Positions 14,255 to 19,549 of a DNA stretch of 19,549 nt are shown here, piece by piece. Both the position numbers and the translations under genes were made by a program. The stretch is taken from positions 1 to 19,549 of the forward strand of contig CAJWGQ010000031.1 in the NCBI GenBank assembly GCA_913041025.1. The letters are read 5' to 3'. Positions within the stretch are counted from its first letter, which is position 1. Every line of letters begins with the position of its first letter. Origin of the DNA: an uncultured Gammaproteobacteria bacterium (lineage in GTDB: Bacteria; Pseudomonadota; Gammaproteobacteria; Pseudomonadales; Azotimanducaceae_A). A model generated the notes under the pieces. That model did not search any database. It was not told the DNA's origin and saw only the letters and a list, made by a program, of their open reading frames with translations.

Positions 14255-14797
14255 ATGAAATTCGATCCCCATAAACGCGGCGATATTGTGAGTCTGGAAG
14301 GAGAGGAGTTGGAGTTCGTCGTGTACCACGTTGGAAAAGATAAGTTAGGCGTCTTCCCTCGTTACAAGGTGGATGATGTTGATGACAGACGATGGAACGA
14401 GAAAGAACTCGACTGGGAGGTCATCGGCAAAAGACCCTTGACGCTGCCTGAATGGTACAACCCCGCGGCGCGCTTTGATAACGAAGAGGCAATCGTAAAG
14501 TATGGAGTGACGTTTCGACAGCAGGTGAACTATGATCAAGTCTTGGAAGTGATTCACTCTGTGGGCGATGCTCCACCCGAAATCGGGGATTGGGTATTAG
14601 TCGATGAGGAAGAACACGGCCTAATTAGCGGTGTCGTCGATGGCTTGCAAGGCACCTGTTTATCAATACATTTTACACATCATAAATGCGCAGCTACTAC
14701 CGGGCACTGGGACGGAGACGTAGACTCGGCTGATATCCTCCTTACTGACTCTACTTATCGCGGCTCTTATGAAAAGTGCAATTGTTTGCATGATTAA
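14255..14797 (+). CDS. Hypothetical protein, possibly beta-rich (180 aa)
   Basis: The product has two strand-rich halves. The first (KRGDIVSLEGEELEFVVYHV, GVFPRYKVDDVD) recalls a small barrel. The second starts at PPEIGDWVLVDEEEHGLISG and ends with a Cys/His-rich tail (HHKCAATTGHW and YEKCNCLHD) that could bind a metal. The phrase DWVLV.....GLISGVV is reminiscent of KOW- or SH3-like nucleic-acid or protein binding barrels, but no family can be named. It has no signal peptide. The start lies directly under a perfect -10 box, so its mRNA may be leaderless. The dioxygenase gene follows after 29 bases. Confidence 0.6.
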   Translation: MKFDPHKRGDIVSLEGEELEFVVYHVGKDKLGVFPRYKVDDVDDRRWNEKELDWEVIGKRPLTLPEWYNPAARFDNEEAIVKYGVTFRQQVNYDQVLEVIHSVGDAPPEIGDWVLVDEEEHGLISGVVDGLQGTCLSIHFTHHKCAATTGHWDGDVDSADILLTDSTYRGSYEKCNCLHD

Positions 14798-14826
14798 GGA
14801 GAGCGTCTCAAATGGAGTCAGAATAG

Positions 14827-15675
14827 ATGACAGTAATTGCTCATGAGCCGCAGCCCGGCGGATTGGGCGCTGTTATCACCGGTGTCAATCTTACTCAACC
14901 CCTGAATAAGCAAGTAATCAGCGAGATAAAACAAATATTATGGAAATTCCACTTAGTTATCTTTAGAGATCAAAAGATCACTCCAGATCAGCAGATCAGA
15001 TTTGGTAAATATTTTGGGCCGGTAGTAAAACATCCATACATCAGAGGATTAGAAGGTTATCCAGAGATTATGGTCGTGGAAAAAAAAGAGACCGATAAAC
15101 ATAATTTTGCGGGTGCTTGGCACACAGATACGAGTTACCAGGAAGTACCCGCTCTGGCGTCGATATTGTATGCACGCGAAATTCCTCCCTCGAATCTAGG
15201 GAATACGCTTTTTTGTAACTTAGTCGCTGCGTATGAGGCTTTAAGTGAACCTCTCAAAGAGTTCCTGATTAATCTGAGTGCGATCCATAGTTTCACGGGT
15301 CGCTCGATGACAGGTCGTGAGCAAGATCTTGGATACGGGCAACTTGCAAAAAATAGAACTGAGCAGAACAAGGTATTGCAACCGGTTATTCGGCGTCATC
15401 CGATATCACTCAGGGATTCTTTATATATTAATCCAATGTTTACGGAATCCATTCAGGCCTTGACGGCTGAAGAGAGTGATTTAATTCTTGACTACCTCTT
15501 TCAGCATTCTACGAAGTCCGAGTTTGTCTTTCGTCTGAGTTGGGCCCCCGATACCCTTGTGGTATGGGATAACCTTACTACCATGCATAATCCTATCAAT
15601 GACTACGACGGCTATTATCGACTTATGCACCGAGTAGTGGTCGCAGGTAGTGAACAATCCGGTATGCGCCTTTAG
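14827..15675 (+). CDS. TauD/TfdA-family Fe(II)/2-oxoglutarate dioxygenase
   Basis: The 282-residue length matches TauD. The iron triad is in place: His99 and Asp101 in AWHTDTSY, and His254 in TMHNPIND. Arg269 in MHRVVVAG stands 15 residues after the distal His, as the 2-oxoglutarate-binding Arg does in E. coli TauD. The N terminus (GGLGAVITGVNLTQPL, then HLVIFRDQKITPDQQIRFG) and the KHPYIRG segment also follow the family. Enzymes of this type couple 2-oxoglutarate decarboxylation to hydroxylation of a sulfonate, phenoxyacid or similar acid in the cytoplasm. The residue at the place of TauD Asn95 is Ala, so taurine should not be assumed. A mini-frame MESE (14812-14826, with AGGAGA upstream) ends directly at the ATG and may couple translation. 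Confidence 0.9.
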   Translation: MTVIAHEPQPGGLGAVITGVNLTQPLNKQVISEIKQILWKFHLVIFRDQKITPDQQIRFGKYFGPVVKHPYIRGLEGYPEIMVVEKKETDKHNFAGAWHTDTSYQEVPALASILYAREIPPSNLGNTLFCNLVAAYEALSEPLKEFLINLSAIHSFTGRSMTGREQDLGYGQLAKNRTEQNKVLQPVIRRHPISLRDSLYINPMFTESIQALTAEESDLILDYLFQHSTKSEFVFRLSWAPDTLVVWDNLTTMHNPINDYDGYYRLMHRVVVAGSEQSGMRL

Positions 15676-15709
15676 AAGTGTGCTCACTAACGGCGGCACC
15701 AAGCAGGCC

Positions 15710-15953
15710 ATGGTGAAAAATAGAAGCGTTTACCGTATTAGTTGATCCTGGACTGAGGCACGGAGCGACTCTTTTTGTCTTAATCGGTAGTGGTGCCTGG
15801 GGTATTTTTGCGATTACTGTTTGCGGCCTGGAAGAAAAGCTCCCTCCTCGGCACCAGATACCGAAGCCGTTGAGGGGTAAAAAATTAATTGCGCGGGTGG
15901 TTTTGGGTATCGCAATTGAAATATCTCAAGTGCACAGGAAGCGCCAGCGCTGA
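15710..15953 (+). pseudogene. Frameshifted small membrane-protein gene
   Basis: From 15720 to a TGA at 15951 one frame is open for 77 codons and encodes a plausible membrane protein: FTVLVDPGLRHGATLFVLIG continuing into WGIFAITVCGL, then a basic tail (RGKKLIARVVLGI, HRKRQR). It has no ATG, GTG or TTG before the helix. An ATG-GTG pair at 15710-15715 lies just upstream in another frame, separated by a run of five A (15716-15720). Losing one A would fuse them into one 80-residue protein starting MVKIEAFTVLVDPG. A real frameshift mutation, a sequencing error or slippage in the A run would all give this picture. No family was recognised. Confidence 0.4.
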
Positions 15954-15987
15954 AGAAGGAAAAATTGGGCTATAGGTATTAGACAAA

Positions 15988-16743
15988 GTGTCGAAAAGTT
16001 CGAAGAAAATATTAGCAATCATGATTGCAATGATCGCCTCCAAATCCGCTCTTGCCGCCGGTGGCAATTGGTTGATTGAGGAAGTAGGTCAGGTGCCCGT
16101 CTACAAAGAGAATGCCGAGAATCCCTGGGTGAATTTAGTTCTTTTTCCTGGAGGGAAAGGCTGGTGGGGGAATCTAGCCTCCCAAAACTTTTTGATTCGA
16201 CAGATGTCGTCGTTGGTTAACGCCGGTGCGAATGTTTACATTTTCCCAAATCCTTCGAGAAAAAAAATTTCATTTAAATATCGAATCTCTCAAGAACATG
16301 CGAAAAGAATTGAAGCTTTGGTGCGCAAAATAAGCACCCGTAATGAACTGCCCGTGATTTTGGTCGGCTTTAGCCGTGGGGCGGTTTCAGTTGCAAAATA
16401 TGAGACAACTTATCCAGGAGAGATAGATGGTATCGCATTGCTTTCCGCAATTTATAAAAGCGACATTACCCGGCGAAACAAGTTCGCAATGGAGGCCATA
16501 ATCGGAAGCCAGATTCATTCTCGTCTATTGGTTTTGCACCATGAACAAGATCAGTGCAAAGTAACTTGGCCGTCTAGCGCAAAAAAATTCTTTGATACAT
16601 TGGAAGAGGGTGTCAAAACTCTTGTTTTTCTTTCTGGAGGAAGGCCCACGGGCCGACAGTGCGGACCGTTACATTTCCACGGGTTTCAAGGTGTAGAAAA
16701 AACCGCTGTAAAAGCGTTGATTGATTGGGCACGAGTCGACTAG
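15988..16743 (+). CDS. Exported alpha/beta hydrolase-fold protein
   Basis: The 251-residue product starts at GTG and has a signal peptide (basic SKSSKK, hydrophobic ILAIMIAMIA, likely cleavage after Ala-Leu-Ala near residue 23), so it should be periplasmic or secreted. A serine-hydrolase nucleophile elbow, GFSRG with Ser129, follows the strand ELPVILV. A probable acid is Asp188 in VLHHEQDQC, and a catalytic His is likely His231 in LHFHGF. FPGGKGWWGN near residue 53 resembles the oxyanion-hole region. Cys190 and Cys225 could form a disulfide. The substrate is unknown; esterase-like action is inferred from the fold. The ribosome site is weak and other in-frame starts would truncate the signal. 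It has no obvious operon partner. Confidence 0.82.
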   Translation: MSKSSKKILAIMIAMIASKSALAAGGNWLIEEVGQVPVYKENAENPWVNLVLFPGGKGWWGNLASQNFLIRQMSSLVNAGANVYIFPNPSRKKISFKYRISQEHAKRIEALVRKISTRNELPVILVGFSRGAVSVAKYETTYPGEIDGIALLSAIYKSDITRRNKFAMEAIIGSQIHSRLLVLHHEQDQCKVTWPSSAKKFFDTLEEGVKTLVFLSGGRPTGRQCGPLHFHGFQGVEKTAVKALIDWARVD

Positions 16744-16794
16744 ATACGTCAATGAATAGATAAAACCTCGCAGGAGATACCGGGAAGTAAGAAT

Positions 16795-17031
16795 ATGGAA
16801 AATCAAGAAGAGAACGAAGATGATTTCGCAAAAATGTTTTACGCAAATATCTCAGATTACCTACGTAACGTTCATAGATTAGAGGTAAAAGACGTAAGTC
16901 AAAGAGGTACGGGGGCATATCAACTGCTGGTAGAGTTTGAAGATCAGGTTATTTCGATTCAAGTGGCTCGTGATAAAAACAGCGAACAAGCGCGGGCTGA
17001 GTCGGATCAAGGAAAGGAGACGAGTAATTAA
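16795..17031 (+). CDS. Small acidic hypothetical protein (78 aa)
   Basis: The product begins MENQEENEDDFAKMFYANIS, followed by a helix and a strand pair (YQLLVEFEDQVISIQVARD), and ends in a charged tail. It is soluble and acidic, and no family was recognised. GGGAAGTAAG precedes the ATG at a usable distance. It lies 51 bases after the hydrolase gene and may be co-transcribed with it. Confidence 0.5.
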   Translation: MENQEENEDDFAKMFYANISDYLRNVHRLEVKDVSQRGTGAYQLLVEFEDQVISIQVARDKNSEQARAESDQGKETSN

Positions 17032-17036
17032 TTTCG

Positions 17037-17126
17037 TTACCGACGTGCTGCCATTGTCAGCATATTGAAAAAGCGGTACCCACCCCCGTTCTTGTTTGGC
17101 AAGTCTTCATTAGGATGTAAATACAT
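17037..17126 (-). CDS. Possible 29-aa reverse-strand peptide
   Basis: On the reverse strand an ATG with GGGAG six bases upstream starts MYLHPNEDLPNKNGGGYRFF and nine further residues. The good ribosome site and the low-randomness sequence are suggestive. The frame continues open upstream to 17315 but there overlaps the GNAT gene, so only the short form is plausible. No family was recognised. Confidence 0.28.
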   Translation of the reverse strand: MYLHPNEDLPNKNGGGYRFFNMLTMAARR

Positions 17127-17205
17127 GCCTGACTCCCAATGCTTCTGTATCGGTGTCCTTGAGAGCGAATATCTTCTTCTAAAATAGTTTTGGAGTAATA
17201 AATTT

Positions 17206-17709
17206 ATGTCAATCGCAGGCCGGCAAACTTTGGTAGACGAAGACTTTGAAGTACCTAAAGGTTTGCTTAAGGAAAAGTTCAGGCTGCGTATGTTGACTAT
17301 CCACGATTTGGTCAAAGACTATGATGCAGTTATGTCCAGCGTGGAACATCTTAAAGAAACCTATAGCGCCATTTGGGGTTCAGATTGGCCTGAGGGCTTG
17401 ACCTTGGAGGAAGACCTTATTGACCTTGGATGGCACCAGAGGGAATTTACCCTTCGAAATTCATTTGCCTTTACGGTTTTGTCTCCGGATGAGTCTGCAT
17501 GCCTTGGCTGTGTTTACATTAACCCATGCTCCAAAACCGGATATGACGCGGAAGTTTCAATGTGGGTACGAACATCAGAACTGGTCAATAACTTGGATTC
17601 TGAACTCTATAGTTGTGTCAAGAAATGGATCGATGAAGCATGGCCATTTTCCAGGCCTGCTTATCCGGGAAGAAAAATTACGATTGAAGACTGGGAAAAG
17701 ACTAAGTAA
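17206..17709 (+). CDS. GNAT-like N-acetyltransferase family protein
   Basis: The 167-residue protein resembles a GNAT subgroup in which the central strands read FAFTVLSPDESACLGCVYIN followed by YDAEVSMWVRTSEL, and a C-terminal helix leads into WIDEAWPFSRPAYPGR. The classical Arg/Gln-x-x-Gly-x-Gly loop of motif A is not evident, so acetyl-CoA use is less certain than for the other GNAT protein here. GGAG lies upstream of the ATG. The stop codon is followed immediately by an ATG that opens a small remnant-like frame. It acts in the cytoplasm if active; substrate unknown. Confidence 0.65.
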   Translation: MSIAGRQTLVDEDFEVPKGLLKEKFRLRMLTIHDLVKDYDAVMSSVEHLKETYSAIWGSDWPEGLTLEEDLIDLGWHQREFTLRNSFAFTVLSPDESACLGCVYINPCSKTGYDAEVSMWVRTSELVNNLDSELYSCVKKWIDEAWPFSRPAYPGRKITIEDWEKTK

Positions 17710-17820
17710 ATGAACCTCAGTTCAGCGCATTTTCAGCACACTAAAAGCGGAAATAGGTATTTCCAGCAACTGCAGAAGGGGAATAAAAAAATCGCTGGCG
17801 CCGCTGAAGTAATGGCCTAG
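17710..17820 (+). pseudogene. 36-codon frame, likely remnant of a duplicated gene end
   Basis: The ATG directly abuts the TAA of the GNAT-like gene. The product reads NLSSAHFQHTKSGNRYFQQL then QKGNKKIAGAAEVMA. Its last part is duplicated near 18974, where the same block reads KEIARAAKVMAQFSRDMD. Both look like fragments of one protein C terminus; here a TAG cuts it after VMA. No family was recognised. Confidence 0.35.
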
Positions 17821-17828
17821 ATTTCAAG
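17791..17828 (+). repeat. Direct repeat 1, left copy
   Basis: These 38 bases match 18974-19011 at 30 of 38 positions without gaps. They cover the coding-like block IAGAAEVMA. The right copy lies 1,183 bases downstream. Confidence 0.6.
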
Positions 17829-17860
17829 AACCTTGGAGTGATCAGGCTTCACTCACTCAC

Positions 17861-17926
17861 ATTAGATTCCCTTCAGCACTAAGCGTATCATTTCAGGATG
17901 AAGCACATCTCTATACTGTCGGCTAG
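17861..17926 (+). repeat. Direct repeat 2, left copy (promoter/start region-like)
   Basis: These 66 bases match 19393-19458 at 51 of 66 positions without gaps, with the ATG (17898) aligned to the ATG at 19430. Both copies begin with ATTAGATTCC and end with GGCTAG. This copy opens only a 16-codon frame, MKHISILSASQNLAGY. Confidence 0.7.
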
Positions 17927-17950
17927 TCAAAATTTAGCCGGCTACTGATA

Positions 17951-18451
17951 GTGAAACACCTCTACAGATTCTTCTGTCTGTTTATTCTCAGTGGGATCAG
18001 TCATGCGGGAAACTACTTCAACACGAATTAGCAAGGAATCGCAATTAATGGCTACGACCCGGTTGCCTACTTTGATTTGAAAATGCCGGTACGGGGAACG
18101 AAGGCCCATCAAACGAATTGGCAAGGCGTGACGTGGTACTTCTCAAACGAGAAGCACAAAGAGACGTTTCTATCGGACCCTGAAAGATTCGCACCAAAGT
18201 TTGGTGGGTGGTGTGCAATGGCAATGACCGGGGGTCAAGTGGTAGAGGTAGATTTTGAGAATGGTTGGACTGTCGACGTATCGGGGCTTTACTTCAACGT
18301 GAACAAGGACGTGAGATTAAGGTGGTTGCGGGGATACAATCGCAACGTCAGAAAAGGCAATGAGACCTGGCCCGATACCCGGCGGGCAATCGAGGAAGGC
18401 AGTACAACTATTCATCGGCGAGCACGGATGCCCACTTACTATAACGAGTAG
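17951..18451 (+). pseudogene. YHS domain protein interrupted by an in-frame amber stop
   Basis: From a GTG at 17951 the frame gives a signal peptide (KHLYRFFCLFILSGISHA), then GNYFNTN, a TAG at 18029-18031, and without a frame change QGIAINGYDPVAYFDLK and the rest of a YHS domain. Landmarks after the stop are TWYFSNEKHKETFLSDPERF and APKFGGWCAMAM, where the family has its Tyr/His/Ser motif and Cys. YHS proteins of this class are small periplasmic proteins thought to bind metal. Without readthrough only a signal-peptide stub is made; an ATG at 18077 could start a cytoplasmic fragment lacking NGYDPVAYF. The C-terminal extension (RLRWLRGYNRNVRKGNETWP) looks normal, so loss seems recent, or the amber is suppressed. 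Confidence 0.75.
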
Positions 18452-18501
18452 AAAATCGTTAAAAAAGTACAAAAAATTTAAACAAAACAGAGAGAAACCC
18501 C

Positions 18502-18960
18502 ATGTCCTTACTCAACCAAACTGCCCCTGACTTCACCTTGATCAACAGTAAGCAAGAAGAGGTAAGGCTTTCCGAATATATAGGGAAGAAAATCGTTTTA
18601 GCGTTTTATCCCGCTGCATTTAGCGGCATTTGTGACCAGGAGATGTGCGTCTTTGAAGAGCGACTAGATCAGCTCAACACTGCCCAAGCCCACGTTTTTG
18701 GTATCAGCCCCGACAGTCCGTTCGCCAATGCAAAATTTGCAGAGGTCAACGGGATCTCTTTTCCGCTCCTCTCGGATCTGCATCTGCAAGTCACCCATCA
18801 GTATGAAGTAAAGTTTGAAAACTTTGCTTTTATCGAAGGATATACGGCGTGTAACCGAGCTGTGTTTGTAATTGGGGAAGACGGAACCGTCGTCTATGAG
18901 TGGATCGCCGAGCATCCAGGTATAGAGCCCGATTATGACGAGGTGATTGCCGCGCTCTGA
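18502..18960 (+). CDS. Peroxiredoxin (AhpC/TSA family, AhpE-like)
   Basis: The 152-residue thioredoxin-fold enzyme reduces hydrogen peroxide and organic hydroperoxides with a cysteine thiol. The active-site loop FYPAAFSGICDQEMCVF contains Pro37, Ser41 and the peroxidatic Cys44 in the standard PxxxSxxC spacing, with a second Cys49. A further Cys in YTACNRAVFVIGEDG could resolve the disulfide. The opening (APDFTLINSKQEEVRLSEYI) and the GTVVYEWIAEHPG strand are typical. It has no signal peptide, so it should be cytoplasmic. GAGAGAAA precedes the ATG. It is 50 bases after the YHS frame, perhaps in one unit, and is flanked on both sides by the direct repeats. Confidence 0.93.
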   Translation: MSLLNQTAPDFTLINSKQEEVRLSEYIGKKIVLAFYPAAFSGICDQEMCVFEERLDQLNTAQAHVFGISPDSPFANAKFAEVNGISFPLLSDLHLQVTHQYEVKFENFAFIEGYTACNRAVFVIGEDGTVVYEWIAEHPGIEPDYDEVIAAL

Positions 18961-18973
18961 CGCAAGGAAAGAG

Positions 18974-19011
18974 ATTGCTAGGGCCGCTAAAGTCATGGCG
19001 CAGTTTTCAAG
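18974..19011 (+). repeat. Direct repeat 1, right copy
   Basis: This copy (partner at 17791-17828) lies directly after the peroxiredoxin stop. In one frame it reads IARAAKVMAQFSRDMD before a TAA at 19022, slightly longer than the truncated left copy. Confidence 0.6.
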
Positions 19012-19029
19012 GGATATGGACTAACCCCT

Positions 19030-19107
19030 ATGAGTAACCGTGACAAACAAATGCTTTGGGTTACAGGGGTTGGGCTGGCGATAGTCGGGTTGTTGTATTT
19101 GTTCTGA
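19030..19107 (+). CDS. Tiny single-span membrane peptide (25 aa)
   Basis: The frame encodes MSNRDKQMLWVTGVGLAIVG followed by LLYLF: a polar, basic head and one hydrophobic helix reaching the C terminus. No Shine-Dalgarno site is visible. Instead the ATG lies in the bulge of a long potential hairpin (19023-19071). A second hairpin begins at its stop codon. A real small membrane protein is plausible; no family is known to me. Confidence 0.45.
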   Translation: MSNRDKQMLWVTGVGLAIVGLLYLF

Positions 19108-19141
19108 TGCTTGGGGCGGGCTGACGCACTTCAAAGCATCA
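19105..19141 (+). terminator. Hairpin at the end of the 25-aa gene
   Basis: TGATGCTT (including the stop codon) pairs perfectly with AAGCATCA across a 21-base loop. No T run follows. It could end the peroxiredoxin transcript or stabilise its 3' end. Confidence 0.35.
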
Positions 19142-19429
19142 GTAGCAGGTTGTAAACCGATAGCCTTGCATCCTGCGGCCTAGACCACACGCATTTCACC
19201 ACTGTCACGGCTAACCCCTGCTAAATGTGACGGAGACCACACTTACGATATTGTGGCGAGTTCCATTCAGGACATAAATGTAATAACCTCTTAACTCGCG
19301 AGTGACTGTTCCCTAACCACGCGGTTCATAGAGCGCCTCTCTAAGCAACAGCTTGCACCTCACCCACATTGACTCCTGTCTCTAGCACAAGAATTAGATT
19401 CCCCTCAGCAGTAGGCGTATTATTTGGAA
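19108..19429. other. Intergenic stretch upstream of the NYN gene
   Basis: No gene is recognised. It holds the hairpin above, a possible GCAGG/CCTGC pairing near 19144-19178, and, near its end, a TTGACT at 19369-19374 with a TAGATT at 19395-19400. That promoter-like pair has a 20-base spacer, longer than ideal. Confidence 0.35.
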
Positions 19430-19458
19430 ATGAATCGCATTCTTATTCTGTTGGCTAG
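19393..19458 (+). repeat. Direct repeat 2, right copy
   Basis: Partner of 17861-17926 (51 of 66 identical, no gaps, start codons aligned). Here the ATG opens a longer, signal-peptide-like frame. Confidence 0.7.
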
Positions 19459-19498
19459 TTTGTTTGTGGCCGCCTTAATCGACGACGGCGCTGCGTGA
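19430..19498 (+). CDS. 22-aa hydrophobic leader-like peptide
   Basis: The frame MNRILILLASLFVAALIDDG then AA looks like a signal-peptide or leader sequence. Its TGA (19496-19498) overlaps the GTG of the NYN gene as GTGA, which would couple their translation. It may instead be the remaining start of a lost exported protein, because the left repeat copy carries a similar but shorter beginning. Confidence 0.3.
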   Translation: MNRILILLASLFVAALIDDGAA

Positions 19499-19549
19499 AG
19501 AAGGTCTCAATTTTTGTGGATGTCCAGAATATCTACTACACAACGCGAT
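19495..19549 (+). CDS. NYN-domain (PIN-like RNase) protein, 5' end only
   Basis: The 18 visible residues, VKKVSIFVDVQNIYYTTR, match the first strand and active-site loop of NYN/LabA-type PIN-fold proteins, where an Asp after hydrophobic residues and a following Asn (FVDVQN) help bind the catalytic metal. The gene starts at GTG and runs out of the window. NYN proteins are predicted RNases. The ribosome site is poor, so the overlapping upstream peptide may drive its translation. Confidence 0.65.
   Translation, partial: MKKVSIFVDVQNIYYTTR

Overview
The window looks like chromosomal DNA of a free-living, probably marine proteobacterium, most likely a gammaproteobacterium. This is inferred from the gene families (CspA-type cold shock protein, DUF1289, DUF2470, FecCD-type ABC importer with a DUF1636 partner, YHS and NYN proteins), a Zur-like operator of the proteobacterial type, mid-range base composition and clear Shine-Dalgarno sites. 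No rRNA, tRNA, transposase, integrase or CRISPR array was seen.

Layout. 1-2100: a possible C-terminal stub, an NTF2/lumazine-binding-like protein, a cold shock protein with a long leader, and a reverse-strand spermidine-synthase-like protein. 2100-5320: a GNAT acetyltransferase whose stop codon overlaps that of a reverse-strand EamA exporter, which lies downstream of an MFS transporter. 5480-7030: many very small genes, including two single-span membrane peptides, DUF1289 and DUF2470 proteins, and a tightly packed reverse operon of three small membrane proteins.

7070-10480: the best-defined operon. A [2Fe-2S]-type DUF1636 protein, an ABC ATPase, a periplasmic binding protein and a FecCD permease read in one direction. 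In the divergent promoter region lies TGTTATAAGATAACA, a perfect inverted repeat close to the zinc-uptake regulator (Zur) box. I infer a zinc- or cobalt-related metallophore, cobalamin or chelate importer.

10480-14800: a reverse-strand LOV-like PAS protein without the photoactive cysteine, then small unknown genes. Between 12.5 and 13.3 kb is a gene-poor stretch holding a tandem repeat and a 78-codon reading frame that resembles a Nif11-type RiPP leader ending in Gly-Gly-Ser-stop but has no normal start codon. 14800-17820: a TauD-type dioxygenase, a probably frameshifted membrane ORF, an exported alpha/beta hydrolase, a small acidic protein and a second GNAT-like protein.

17700-19549: a region shaped by duplication and decay. 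A YHS-domain gene has an amber stop between its signal peptide and its domain. Two separate stretches (38 and 66 nt) occur in the same order on both sides of the YHS-peroxiredoxin block at 77-79% identity. The second copy leads into the start of an NYN-domain RNase-like gene cut by the window end.

The most promising observations are the Zur-like DUF1636/ABC operon, the hidden Nif11-like leader, the amber-interrupted YHS gene, the paired direct repeats and the set of very small membrane proteins. All family assignments come from reading motifs by eye; no database search was run.
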